From contig NZ_RBZU01000009.1 of assembly GCF_003628125.1 (NCBI RefSeq), positions 1 to 64,000 on the forward strand: a stretch of 64,000 nt of DNA, given 5' to 3'. Below are positions 1 to 8,730 of the stretch, piece after piece. The position numbers and the translations under genes were made by a program. Under the pieces are notes generated by a model. That model was not told where the DNA came from, made no database searches, and saw nothing but the letters and a program-made list of their open reading frames with translations. The DNA is from Pararobbsia silviterrae. GTDB taxonomy: Bacteria > Pseudomonadota > Gammaproteobacteria > Burkholderiales > Burkholderiaceae. Positions within the stretch are counted from its first letter, which is position 1. Each line of letters starts with the position of its first letter.

Positions 1-1
1 C

Positions 2-364
2 GACGGTGCGGCGCTGTCGGTCGACGCTTCGCATGCGGCCTCGGTCAAGAGCGGTCTCGGCTTCAAGATCGAGCAGGGCTTCTCGACGTCGTACGGTCAA
101 CTGGTGCCGGCATTCCAGGCGCAGTGGATTCACGAGTACGACCGCACGCAGCAAGTGACGGGCGCGAGCTATGCGGGCGATCCGACGGGCGCAACGGCAT
201 TCACGTCAGTGGGTGCGACGCCGGTCAAGGATCTGGCCGATCTGACCTTGGGCGCGACCTTGTTGAACAAGGACAACCTGAGCGTGATCCTGCGCTACGA
301 ACTGCAGGCGGGCGGCGGTTTCGTATCGCAGACGGGTAGCCTGCGGCTGCGCAAGGTGTTCTAA
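2..364 (+). CDS. Autotransporter beta-barrel C-terminus (5' end outside window)
   Basis: The reading frame is open from the window edge and ends at TAA 362-364. Its last ~120 residues have the alternating amphipathic pattern of an autotransporter translocator barrel: a strand with VPAFQAQWIHEYDR, a turn-rich stretch, LTLGATLLNKDNLSVILRYE, and a final strand SLRLRKVF ending in phenylalanine, the usual BAM-recognition signal. The Q-W-x-H-E motif near the penultimate strands is typical of the family (PF03797). The passenger and signal peptide lie upstream and cannot be judged. A second, complete autotransporter follows on the opposite strand. The assignment as an outer-membrane barrel end is secure; the passenger function is unknown. 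Confidence 0.8.
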   Translation, partial: DGAALSVDASHAASVKSGLGFKIEQGFSTSYGQLVPAFQAQWIHEYDRTQQVTGASYAGDPTGATAFTSVGATPVKDLADLTLGATLLNKDNLSVILRYELQAGGGFVSQTGSLRLRKVF

Positions 365-377
365 GACGGTGTGACGA

Positions 378-402
378 ATGAGCCGGGCGTGTCTCGGCTC
401 AT
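378..402 (+). terminator. Stem-loop after autotransporter gene
   Basis: A perfect 8-bp inverted repeat (ATGAGCCG / CGGCTCAT) with a 9-nt loop starts 13 bp after the stop codon. No T-run follows, so it may be a weak or Rho-assisted terminator, or an mRNA 3' stabiliser. Confidence 0.35.
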
Positions 403-569
403 GTCGTTGAATTTCCAGGGCCGGCATCCGAGTTGATATTTGAAGGTGGATGCCGCAGCACGCGGAGGCCGTCGTTTTTCGATGTGCCAACTCGTCTAGT
501 CGTACTTCATCCCGCAGACCCAATCTCTTCCTGCAGCCCTTGATTGTCCGTGGTGATTCGAGGACGGTA

Positions 570-863
570 GTGTCGTTGGCCTTCACGGAGTGGGCGCAGA
601 GCAAGGGCATTGCGATGCGCTATATCCAGCCGGGCAAGCCGAACCAGAACGCCTTTATCGAACGATTCAACCGCACGTACCGCAACGAGGTGCTTGATGC
701 ACACGTGTTCGTCAATTTGCAGCAGGTGCAGACCATTACCGATCAATGGCTGGTCGACTACAACGACTATCGTCCCCACGAATCCTTGGGTGACGTTCCG
801 CCGACGCAATACATGCGTCGGATAACCCCTGCCTCGAACGTCTATCGACCGCTGTCTACTTGA
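570..863 (+). pseudogene. IS3-family transposase OrfB remnant (C-terminal part)
   Basis: The frame encodes the end of an IS3-type integrase core: SLAFTEWAQSKGIAMR, then QPGKPNQNAFIERFNR with the last DDE glutamate, then NDYRPHESLG and a terminal PTQYMRR. The usual preceding TDNGPE motif and the first catalytic Asp are absent. The sequence before about position 570 does not continue the domain, so this is a truncated copy. The first 72 bp recur inverted at 4999-5069 with three substitutions and one deletion. It cannot encode an active transposase. Confidence 0.85.
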
Positions 864-1114
864 CGGGGGCGCTTACGGCCTCAGCAAGCCCGCGCGAGAC
901 CGCAAGTTGCGCGGGCTTGGTCATGCCTTAGTCGAGCATCTCCTTGGCGGCCGATGGGTTGCGGGACGTCAAGGCGGAGAGGGCCTCTCAGCGCGAGTCG
1001 GAGCTTGGCGGCGTCGATGGCGTCGAAAAGAGATCGCGCGTCGTCTCGCGTCGGTGAAACAGGAATATGCATGTCGCGCCGGTGCACGCATGGCGATTGC
1101 CGTAACCGCCCGGG
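864..1114. other. Spacer with a 10-bp hairpin between IS remnant and autotransporter
   Basis: No convincing gene is present. It contains a perfect 10-bp stem (AAGCCCGCGC at 886-895, GCGCGGGCTT at 909-918, 13-nt loop). The hairpin lies downstream of both the plus-strand IS remnant and the minus-strand autotransporter gene, so it could act as a bidirectional terminator, although no T-run is visible on either side. Confidence 0.4.
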
Positions 1115-4100
1115 TTACCAGGCCCAACGAATGCCTCCCCAGCCACCATAACCGTGTTCGCTTGCGCCAAAGGCGCCACTCGCACGGACAAACAGTGTTG
1201 CAGACTGCGTGACCTGCCACGTGGATTCGATTTGCAGACGCGCGAGGTCTGAACTCATTCGGTTGCCTTCCAGCGTGTACGCGACCGTGTTTGCATTGGC
1301 AAATGCGACTTCCATTGCATCGGACGACGGACCAAAGCGATGCTCCCAGGAAACATCGGCCTGCAGTTCGACCGCGTGGGAACCCACCGTGATGGGCTGC
1401 GACAAGCGTGCGCCGAGCACGCTGCGAATACCGCTCGCTTGACCGCTTCGGTAGTTCAGATCGAATGCGTCCGTGCCACTGGTTGACGATTCGACATATG
1501 ACTGCTGTTGATAGCGCCCGGCATGAACACCCAAGTAGGGTGTGGCCACGCCTGCGGCGACACCGGTCGCAAAATGCAGCCCGGTTTCGACATAGATCGA
1601 TTCGCCGATCGAGTCAAACGTTCCCCGCGGGCTTCCTTCCAATCCGCCGACTACGACGTTGCGCGATAACGTGTTTTCCCACCAGCCTACATTGGTGATC
1701 GCGTTGACGAAGTAATTTGATCCGATCGGAGCATACGATGCGTACAGCATCGCTTGAATTCCATCGCTACGGCCGTTGGCTGCACGATCGTCGAACTCGA
1801 TCGAATCGTCATTGAAAGAAACTGCCGTCCCTATCCTCCAATCGGCGGCGACGAGTCTATCGTAGCCGAGCGTCAAGCTCGAGGTCCGATCGATCGATGC
1901 CGCAGCGCCTGAATCGCTGTTGCCACTACTGCGATTGTTTTCGAAGCCCGCCGATACCCATAGACCCGATGCGTCTTGCTGCAAATCCCGGAGTCGGTTG
2001 TTCACATCTCGCTGTGTATTGTTCATCGTGCGCTCTGAGTCTTGCAAGAAGACGAGGGCTTCGTCACCGGCGAGTTGAGCGAGGCTCTGAGGGGCTTGCT
2101 CCTGCGCCGCGCTAAGTAGCGCCAACGTGGTAAGCGAACCTCCGTCGCGATACACGGTCGTCAGGGCATTGGCCACCGCGACCTGATTGCCCGATTTCGC
2201 CGCAATCGCAAAGCCACCCGACTCGAACGTCGTAAGCGGAGCAAGCGTCACCACGATCGCGCCATCAGAGTACGACAGCATCGGGCTCAGATACGCAAAG
2301 TCGTCAGCGACTGTGCTGAATGTCCCCGTCTCCGTGCCCCCATAGCTGAGGACTTTGAAAACAGTCCCAACCGAGTACGGCGCAGATGTCGCAACCAATG
2401 AAAGCGTCGCCCCGGCGGCAATGTTGACGTTGCCCCCTACTGTCGTCATTCCGCTGGTGCCATCCGGTTGGACAGCGACCGAGTAGCTCGACCCGCTATT
2501 GAGCGAGAGTGAGCCATTGATGTGCAAACCGCTGCCGGGCGCGAGGGCCGCGAGCGTTCCGTCGACGTTCACGTTCGTGCCGCCGACGACACCCGAGCCG
2601 CTCAGTGTCCCGCCATTCTCGACCGTGACCGCGCTGACCAGCGATCCATTTATTTGAAGCGTTCCCGCAGAGACAGTCGTCGAGCCCGTATAGGTGTCCG
2701 TCCCACTCAAAACGAGCGTACCGTTGCCCGTCTTGACCAAATCTCCCGATGAGGATCCGTCTGCAATATTTCCTGCAACGCTGTCCGTGTACCCTGTCGC
2801 GACGTTGATGGTTGGATCGCCCGAGAGCGTGACTTCGTTTGGCACAGACCATCCCGTCGCACTAAAATCGAGCGTCGTGGCTTGAGCCATCGCCAGCGTG
2901 CCAATGCCAAGCGCCTGATTACTACCGACCGTGAGCGTTCCCTGCTCCAAGTCGATACCACCAGCAAACGTATTGGCGCCACTGAGCGTCAGGTTTCCGG
3001 TTCCTGTTTTGCGTATGCTGCCGGCGCCAATGATCGCGCCCGCATAGGTCGAGTCATAGTCTTGAGCAATATCAAGTGTCTGTGATTGCAAGTCAACAGT
3101 ACCCCCTGTTCCCGACAAGCCCGTCGAAACATCACTCGAACCGATCAGCAAAGTGCCGTCGTCAATTGCGGTACGTAGTGCGCCGCTGACATTCCCAGAG
3201 AGAACGAGCGTTCCGTCACCCGTTTTGGTCAGCGTCGCGGACGAATCAGCGGCACTGACGTTGCCGCTAATAAAGTCGGTCGAATTCGCCCCAACGTTTG
3301 CGAACACCGAGCCGGCAATGTTGACGTCATTGGAAAGCGTGACACCGTCAGCGGTGAAGGCCAGTGTCGATCCCGCATTTAATGTCAATACCCCGGAGCC
3401 AAGTACGCCGTTTGCAGCGACGGCAAGCGTTCCGTTCTGCACCGTCGTGCCACCGGAATACGTGTTTGCCGCAGTCAGTGTCAGCGTACCCGAGCCGTTC
3501 TGAACGACGCTACCCGCGCCCGAAATAAGATTGCCGAAGGTCACATCGTCCGAGCGATCAAACGCAAGCACACCTTCGTTGGTCACGTTGGTGACGATAC
3601 TTCCGGTGGTGCCTCCTGCACCCAGTTGCAGGGTCGCCCCACTTGCGATCGATGTCGTCCCCGTATAAACGTTGTTTGCGCTCAGAGTGGTTGTGCCCGA
3701 CAACGCAGAGACCGAGCCACTGCCGGAGATCAGTGGCGAAAAGATGTAGTTGTCGCTAGTGTGATTGAAGACGATGGATCCGGTGCCGGCGCCGAACACA
3801 ATGCTATTTGCCTCGAGTGTTCCAGGCGCGGCGGCTAGATCGCCCGCGAGCGCTCCGATGGCCAGAATGCCGGTACTGCTGCCTTGCGCGATGGTGATAT
3901 CCGACGCGGTGACGTCCCCTGAGTCCGTAATAAGCAAACTGCCGTAAGAGTTGCCGGTGCCTCCGATTTCGGCGGTTCCCGTCAGAGAGAGTTCGGATCC
4001 GCTATCCGTCACAACGACAGCGCCGTGCGCGCCGTACGCCTGACCGACGACAAAATCAGCCGTCGCGTTGACATGGGCGCCGTTAGACACCGTGAGAGAG

Positions 4101-4753
4101 CCGGTGGATTCTTCGCCTATCGCCGCCTCCCCGTTCAGATTGAGTGTCGACCCGGCCCCGTCTACAGTCACAATGCCTGGTGAACCCGGCCAATATCCAT
4201 CGTCAAACTCCCCCGAGACGGTCATCGTGCCCCCGCTGGAGATCTGAATGGTTCCCGGCCCTTCGAAGGCAATTTCCATAGGACCGGCATCGTTCAACGT
4301 CGAACCGGCTCCAGACACCGTGATCAAACCGTGATCTGTAACGTCATATCCGCCAAGCGATATGGCCTCGTCGCTGAATGTTTGGGTGAAAGAAGATCCG
4401 CCGGTGACATTCAGCGTTCCATCGCCCATGTAACCCACCAGGAAATTCCCATTGGCGATAGCACTGGATCCCCCTGTCAGCGTCATGGCGCTTATGATGC
4501 CGGAGGCTGTGTTTCCGCCTTCGATCATGCTGTTTTCCGACATCGTTACCTGCGCGCCGTTGCTAACCGTCAAGACGGCAGCCGTCGAATCGCCAATGAG
4601 CAATTGCCCCAGATTCGTGCTGGATGTGATGCTTTGATCGGTATCGACGTTATAGGCCCGCGCCCAACCCGAAACCGCAGCAAGAACACATGCCGCACAT
4701 GCGCGGAGTCGCAAACCTCGACGTCCGCGATCCGATGGAAACAAATATTTCAA
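1115..4753 (-). CDS. Autotransporter outer membrane beta-barrel protein (type Va)
   Basis: This encodes 1212 residues. A TTG start is used: the only nearby ATG, 5 bp upstream in another frame, stops at once, and GGGGAA lies about 7 nt before the TTG. Residues 1-33 look like a signal peptide (basic n-region, CAACVLAAVSGW core, ARA cleavage). The passenger is a Gly/Ser/Thr/Asn-rich beta-helix. Early repeats have the form LTVSNGAQV / LLITDSGDV, and then come PATR-like autotransporter repeats (NGTLVLSG..TYTGSTTVSAGTLQING) up to about residue 720. The last ~270 residues form the barrel (DASGLWVSAGFENNR onward) and end in GIRWAW. No protease triad or RGD was noticed, so an adhesin or aggregation role is likely but not shown. 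Inverted IS3 fragments flank the gene, which suggests acquisition or rearrangement. Confidence 0.9.
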   Translation of the reverse strand: MKYLFPSDRGRRGLRLRACAACVLAAVSGWARAYNVDTDQSITSSTNLGQLLIGDSTAAVLTVSNGAQVTMSENSMIEGGNTASGIISAMTLTGGSSAIANGNFLVGYMGDGTLNVTGGSSFTQTFSDEAISLGGYDVTDHGLITVSGAGSTLNDAGPMEIAFEGPGTIQISSGGTMTVSGEFDDGYWPGSPGIVTVDGAGSTLNLNGEAAIGEESTGSLTVSNGAHVNATADFVVGQAYGAHGAVVVTDSGSELSLTGTAEIGGTGNSYGSLLITDSGDVTASDITIAQGSSTGILAIGALAGDLAAAPGTLEANSIVFGAGTGSIVFNHTSDNYIFSPLISGSGSVSALSGTTTLSANNVYTGTTSIASGATLQLGAGGTTGSIVTNVTNEGVLAFDRSDDVTFGNLISGAGSVVQNGSGTLTLTAANTYSGGTTVQNGTLAVAANGVLGSGVLTLNAGSTLAFTADGVTLSNDVNIAGSVFANVGANSTDFISGNVSAADSSATLTKTGDGTLVLSGNVSGALRTAIDDGTLLIGSSDVSTGLSGTGGTVDLQSQTLDIAQDYDSTYAGAIIGAGSIRKTGTGNLTLSGANTFAGGIDLEQGTLTVGSNQALGIGTLAMAQATTLDFSATGWSVPNEVTLSGDPTINVATGYTDSVAGNIADGSSSGDLVKTGNGTLVLSGTDTYTGSTTVSAGTLQINGSLVSAVTVENGGTLSGSGVVGGTNVNVDGTLAALAPGSGLHINGSLSLNSGSSYSVAVQPDGTSGMTTVGGNVNIAAGATLSLVATSAPYSVGTVFKVLSYGGTETGTFSTVADDFAYLSPMLSYSDGAIVVTLAPLTTFESGGFAIAAKSGNQVAVANALTTVYRDGGSLTTLALLSAAQEQAPQSLAQLAGDEALVFLQDSERTMNNTQRDVNNRLRDLQQDASGLWVSAGFENNRSSGNSDSGAAASIDRTSSLTLGYDRLVAADWRIGTAVSFNDDSIEFDDRAANGRSDGIQAMLYASYAPIGSNYFVNAITNVGWWENTLSRNVVVGGLEGSPRGTFDSIGESIYVETGLHFATGVAAGVATPYLGVHAGRYQQQSYVESSTSGTDAFDLNYRSGQASGIRSVLGARLSQPITVGSHAVELQADVSWEHRFGPSSDAMEVAFANANTVAYTLEGNRMSSDLARLQIESTWQVTQSATLFVRASGAFGASEHGYGGWGGIRWAW

Positions 4754-4988
4754 GGCATTCCCCGGCTTGACTCGGCGAAAATAGCAAACCGCTACATGCC
4801 GATCGATTTCAGTTTTTCATCCACATTTACGCGTATCGACACGGACGGAATAAACTTTAGCGTTGTTGCAATTTGAAGGTCGGACCGACCGGTCAAAATG
4901 AACGAGCCTGATGTTTACCGCGAAAGCCGGTCCGAAATAGGAGCTCGTCTGGCGACACAATCCTTCGAGAAGGAGGCGGTCTCAAGTG
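4754..4988 (-). promoter_or_regulatory. Upstream region of the autotransporter gene with a GGTCG dyad
   Basis: This AT-richer spacer probably holds the minus-strand promoter. A short dyad, GGTCG-GAC-CGACC, lies at 4878-4890 and overlaps the palindrome GACCGGTC at 4887-4894. It could be an operator about 130 bp before the TTG start. No clear -35/-10 pair was assigned. Confidence 0.3.
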
Positions 4989-4998
4989 CTATCCGGAT

Positions 4999-5207
4999 CG
5001 GCTTGCCCGGCTGGAATGGCGCATCGCAATGCCTTTGCTCTGCGCCCACTCGGTGAAGGCCAACGACACGAGCTCCGGGCCGTTGTCCATCCGTATTGCG
5101 TCGGGCGCTCCATAACAATCAAGTAGCCGGCTGAGCACACGGATGAGTCGCGCCGACGGTATCGACGTACCAATCTCCATGGCGAGGCATTCGCGGATGA
5201 CCGTCAC
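4999..5207 (-). pseudogene. IS3-family transposase OrfB remnant (middle of DDE domain)
   Basis: The minus-strand frame reads RECLAMEIGTSIPSARLIRV, then APDAIRMDNGPELVSLAFTE, the central integrase core with the DNGPE motif, followed by WAQSKGIAMRH. A one-base deletion relative to the copy at 570-641 then breaks the QPGKP motif. Sequence at about 5210-5436 on the same strand resembles frameshifted upstream parts (for example RYRDGHPRMPRHGDWY is the same DNA in another frame), but I could not rebuild a continuous protein. It is dead and in inverted orientation to the remnant at 570-863. Confidence 0.75.
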
Positions 5208-5521
5208 GGTACCGTCCGGCTCGCAACGGTGCTTCTCGCGAACGCTTGCGTTCTTTAAGGATGTCGACGATCGATGGCGTACGCGTGCCTGGGCCGTCGC
5301 TATGGTCGCTGATTCCGCGGGGGGTTACCGTGAGGCCTACTCTGACCATTTGACGCAGTACCGTCGAGACGGTGCTGGGGCAACGCGCGCCATCGATACG
5401 GGAAACGTCAACCACGTTGGCGGGGTGCTCGGGCACTAAGCGAAGCTAAGGTGCGGTCCATAGATTGGGAAAATTTCTTTAAGGCTCAAGATGAGCCTTG
5501 AGTGATTGCGCGTGGACATGA
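5208..5521. other. Degraded mobile-element/intergenic sequence
   Basis: Short overlapping open frames exist on both strands, but none has recognisable motifs or a ribosome binding site. The part next to 5207 probably derives from the flanking IS3 remnant. Nothing functional was recognised. Confidence 0.4.
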
Positions 5522-5611
5522 GCGATCAATGCGGCGGGTGCCTTAGCGTTCCTGACGAACTCCGCCCACGGCACCGTATCGGTCTTCAACATCAACGCAA
5601 GCACAGGGTTG
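5522..5611 (+). pseudogene. Single decayed beta-propeller repeat
   Basis: This frame translates to a blade like those of the gene at 5863-7053: INAAGALAFLTNSAHG followed by TVSVFNINASTGLN. Compare VNPAGTLVFAANLQAN and TVSVFKINASTGAL in the intact gene. A stop codon (TGA 5519-5521) immediately precedes it and the blade is not followed by SGSPF. It is probably what remains of a former paralogue or of a longer gene. Confidence 0.7.
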
Positions 5612-5862
5612 AACGCGTGTTGGGAGGGTGCTTGATCATGCGTATTGAGTGGGGTCGAAAGCGGGTTGTAATCATGTGCAGCGAGGTCGATCCGATTCAG
5701 CTGTGGGCGCTCGCTAAGCAATCCAAAGAACTGTGTCTATAACTGTTCGCTTTTCGAGAACTGAATCGCGGAAAAAAACTTTAGAATTCCGTGTACGTGC
5801 ACGCGAGTCGTTTTTCGGGTGCCGGACTCATCCCATACGAATTAAAACAAAAGGAAGAATGT

Positions 5863-7053
5863 ATGAAGATGTCAGAACTCATGGCGATCGGCACGCACAG
5901 CGTTAAGCGTGTGTCAGCGATTGCGCGCGGGCGGACCGCAAGCGCGCGACGTTTGTTCATCGCGGCACCCATCGCGCTCGCGCTGGCGGCGTGCGGCGGC
6001 GGCGACGGTAACGGCGGCGGGAGCAGTGCGCAGACCTCCGCCGCCCCGTTCGCTTATGTTGCGGACTATACCAACGGCGTGATATCCGCCTTCAGGGTTA
6101 ATGCGACGACAGGCGCGATGACGGCGGTGAGCGGCAGTCCGTTTGCATCGGGCGCACATACCTATTCGGTCGCTGTCAATCCTGCGGGCACCTTGGTGTT
6201 CGCGGCGAACCTGCAGGCCAATACCGTCTCGGTCTTCAAAATCAACGCCAGCACGGGTGCGCTGACGCCAGTGAGCGGCAGCCCGTTTGCGTCGCCAAAC
6301 AACCCGCAGGCCGTGACGGTGAATCCGGCGGGCACCTTGGCGTTCGTGACGAACACCAGCTCCGGCACACTCTCCGTATTCAAAATCGACCCCAGCACGG
6401 GCGCGCTGACGGCGGCGACCGGAAGCCCGTATACGGTGGGAACTTACCCGGATTATCTGGCGCTCAACGCGGCGGGCACCCTGGTGTTCGCGACGAACGA
6501 ACAGAGCAACAACGTCTCCGTTCTCAGCATCAATTCAAGCACTGGCGAGCTGACGCCGGTGACCGGCAGTCCGTTTGCAGCAGGAAGTATTCCGTCAGGT
6601 GTCGCGGTGAATCCGGCGGGTACGTTCGCGTACGTGGCGAACTTTGGTTCGAGCACGGTCTCGGTCTTCAGCATCGACGCCAACACGGGCGCGTTGACAG
6701 AGATCACCGGCAGCCCGTTTGCGACAGGATCCGGCCCGGCCACGGTCACGATCAATCCGGCGGGTACCTTAGCGTTCGTGCCGAATCAAAATGACGGCAC
6801 CGTTTCTGTCTTTAGCATCGATGCCAACACTGGCGCGTTGACCGCAGTGAGCGGCAGCCCGTTTACCTCGGGCGATCTGCCGACCGCCATTGCGGTTAAC
6901 GCCTCGGGTACCTTGGCGTACGTGGCGAACATCGGCGACAACAACGTCTCGGTCTTCAGCATTAACTCCACCACGGGTGCATTGACACCGATATCGGGCA
7001 GTCCGTTTACGACAGATACGGATCCAGTCTCGATCGCATTGACCCAGTTTTGA
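5863..7053 (+). CDS. Seven-bladed beta-propeller lipoprotein (lactonase/YncE-like)
   Basis: The chosen ATG at 5863 is preceded by AAGGAAG and gives 396 residues; the frame extends upstream to 5791 without a better site. Residues ~27-44 form a lipoprotein signal peptide ending LALAAC, so Cys44 is the likely lipidation site, followed by a Gly-rich linker (GGGDGNGGGS). The rest is seven near-identical ~48-residue repeats. Each holds a V-N-P-A-G-T-L-x-F/Y-V-x-N strand, then VSVFxIxxxTGALTxVxGSPF, matching a seven-blade propeller of the PF10282 lactonase type. Lactonase catalytic residues were not identified, so a structural or ligand-binding role in the envelope is as likely. The high repeat identity suggests recent duplication or gene conversion. 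Confidence 0.85.
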   Translation: MKMSELMAIGTHSVKRVSAIARGRTASARRLFIAAPIALALAACGGGDGNGGGSSAQTSAAPFAYVADYTNGVISAFRVNATTGAMTAVSGSPFASGAHTYSVAVNPAGTLVFAANLQANTVSVFKINASTGALTPVSGSPFASPNNPQAVTVNPAGTLAFVTNTSSGTLSVFKIDPSTGALTAATGSPYTVGTYPDYLALNAAGTLVFATNEQSNNVSVLSINSSTGELTPVTGSPFAAGSIPSGVAVNPAGTFAYVANFGSSTVSVFSIDANTGALTEITGSPFATGSGPATVTINPAGTLAFVPNQNDGTVSVFSIDANTGALTAVSGSPFTSGDLPTAIAVNASGTLAYVANIGDNNVSVFSINSTTGALTPISGSPFTTDTDPVSIALTQF

Positions 7054-7075
7054 TACGCGGTGCGCGCATCGTAGC

Positions 7076-7104
7076 GAGAAACGTGTCCGCTGGTCACGTT
7101 TCTC
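7076..7104 (+). terminator. Putative terminator of beta-propeller gene
   Basis: A perfect 10-bp stem (GAGAAACGTG / CACGTTTCTC) with a 9-nt loop begins 22 bp after the stop codon. The downstream tail is CTCGATC rather than a T-run, so the termination strength is uncertain. Confidence 0.5.
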
Positions 7105-7260
7105 CTCGATCGCGCGCGGATGCGTACCCGCAGCGGGGTCGAGGGGCGATGCGGTGTGCGCGGCTTTGTATGAACGACCTAAGCGAGCGGGCTTGGGAAG
7201 CGCCGTTGGAACGGCGTGATCGACCGTGTTTGATTCTAGTGGTCCAATAACCTTGGACAG

Positions 7261-7694
7261 TTCGAAAAGGAGGTAACGTTTCGTCTGGAGGGCCAATCCA
7301 GGGTCAGGCGTGCGTTTTCGCAGGAATTCAAAGAGGAAGCGGTACGGCTTGTCGTCGAGCAGGGTTACCCCTTTTCCAAGGCGTGTGAGGCCGTCGGAAT
7401 TGGGGAGACAGCGCTACGCCGGTGGGTCGAGCAGTGTGGCGGGCGAAACATGGCTTGAGCTCACCCAGCCCGGCACAACTGAGCGCGGATGCGCGTCGGA
7501 TCAAGGAGCTCGAGGCGCGAGTGGCGGAGCTTGAACGGGAGCGTGAAGTCCTAAAAAAATCCACGGCCTTCTTCGTCAAGGAGCTCGATCGCTCATGGAA
7601 GTGATCCAGGCGATGGAGAAGGCCTACGCAGTAGCGCCGATCTGTCGACTGGCCGGGGTTGCGCGCAGCAGCTATTACGCATGGAAGGCGCGCG
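7261..7694 (+). pseudogene. IS3-family orfA/orfB remnant, frameshifted and truncated
   Basis: The first frame reads RRAFSQEFKEEAVRLVVEQG, then KACEAVGIGETALRRWVEQ, an IS3 OrfA helix-turn-helix. A one-base indel near 7425 moves it to a second frame, with AKHGLSSPSPAQLSADARRI, then KELEARVAELEREREVLKKS and a TAFFVKELDRS end (leucine-zipper region; stop at 7602-7604). OrfB begins at ATG 7595 (MEVIQAMEKAYAVAPICRLA) and is lost after about WKARG at 7694. The run CTAAAAAAATCC at 7549-7560 resembles the usual IS3 programmed -1 slippage site. The TGGACAGTT near 7254 may lie close to the left terminus. It is inactive. Confidence 0.85.
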
Positions 7695-7855
7695 GAACCC
7701 ATTTCGCGTACCCCTCTTCATACCCCACTTGGATGATGCGATTGTGGGGGAGTGAGCGGGAAGCAGCAAGAACATCGCCACCCCGGAATCGACCGTCAGG
7801 ATTAGTGTTTCGGGGTTTCGTGGGAGTCGCTGAGAATCAGCGAGAAGAGGTGTTC

Positions 7856-7945
7856 TGGCGGAGAGAAGGGGATTCGAACCCCTGATAGGTTTGACCCTAT
7901 ACACGCTTTCCAGGCGTGCGACTTAAACCGCTCATCCATCTCTCC
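7856..7945 (-). tRNA. tRNA-Ser(GGA), 3' CCA encoded
   Basis: On the minus strand the acceptor GGAGAGA (7945-7939) pairs with TCTCTCC, followed by discriminator G and an encoded CCA (7859-7856). The anticodon stem-loop contains CTGGAAA with anticodon GGA, reading UCC/UCU serine codons. A long variable arm (about TATAGGGTCAAACCTATC) and the T-loop GGTTCGAATCC complete a class II tRNA. A 7-bp hairpin (TCGCTGA / TCAGCGA, 7828-7844) lies just downstream. The tRNA marks the right edge of the IS-rich zone. Confidence 0.95.
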
Positions 7946-8213
7946 GGGAACCGCGGAGTATAGCAGCATTCGGGCACTGCAGCGATAGCTCTGATCGAAC
8001 GCATCGAACGCGGGTCTCGGGTCCGCCCCAACAGGCAGTTTCCGGATGATCGACTACGATGGAACAGCGAGCGCGCATGGGCGGATCAACGCACGCATGC
8101 ATGCACCGACGTACGCGCATGCCGATGCACGCAGACGTCCCGGTATCCACGCCGTCCGCCCGTGCCTTGCGCGCCGTCGCTCAAGATCTCATACCCACGA
8201 ACGGAGCCTGTCC

Positions 8214-8648
8214 ATGAACATGAGTCTTTCATCCGGGTCCACAGGCTCGCGCGACGGCGCGATCCTCCTCGCGCGCATCCTCTTGATGCTGCTGTTCCTC
8301 ATCTTCGGCTGGGAAAAGCTCGTCGGCTTCTCCGGCACCGTGGCCTACTTCACGCAAACCCATGTGCCGATGCCCGAAATCTCCGCGATCATCGCCGTCG
8401 TCATGGAGTTTTTCGTCGGCATCGCCATCGTGCTCGGCCTCTTCACGCGCCCGCTCGCACTGCTGCTCGCGCTCTATACGCTCGGCACCGCGTTGATCGG
8501 CCATCCCTACTGGACGTTGTCCGGCATGGCGCAGCTCGAAGCCGAAATCAACTTCTTCAAGAACATCAGCATCATCGGCGGCCTGATCCTGCTCATCGTG
8601 ACCGGCGCCGGCCGCTATTCGATCGACGGCCGCCGCGCGCGTCGCTGA
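8214..8648 (+). CDS. DoxX family membrane protein
   Basis: This encodes 144 residues from ATG 8214 (ACGGAG about 10 nt upstream). The frame continues upstream without features. Four hydrophobic segments are visible: ILLARILLMLLFLIFGWEKL, the ISAIIAVVMEFFVGIAIVLG region, PLALLLALYTLGTALIG and ISIIGGLILLIVTGAG. The order, the early F-G-W-x-K-L motif, and the conserved HPYW before an ENFFKN-like motif (here INFFKN) are typical of DoxX/YphA proteins (PF07681). These inner-membrane proteins are linked to redox or stress homeostasis, without a defined reaction here. It lies upstream of an amidohydrolase but 183 bp away, so co-transcription is uncertain. Confidence 0.85.
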   Translation: MNMSLSSGSTGSRDGAILLARILLMLLFLIFGWEKLVGFSGTVAYFTQTHVPMPEISAIIAVVMEFFVGIAIVLGLFTRPLALLLALYTLGTALIGHPYWTLSGMAQLEAEINFFKNISIIGGLILLIVTGAGRYSIDGRRARR

Positions 8649-8730
8649 GCCGTTCGATCACGCTTGACTCTCGGCATGTCGCTTTCGAGCGCCACGACCT
8701 CGCGCGCCGCGATTCGAGGATCGCCTCCGT

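Noticed and set aside
450-569. Upstream extension of the transposase frame
   Set aside because: Open but unrelated to the IS3 integrase core; similarity starts at about 570.
5209-5436. Minus-strand frame of 105 codons ending in the IS remnant region
   Set aside because: It overlaps real transposase sequence in another frame and shows no motif; treated as decayed DNA.
7170-7247. Short frame MNDLSERAWEAPLERRDRP, faintly like an IS5-type N-terminus
   Set aside because: Too short and the match is only to a few residues; could be chance.
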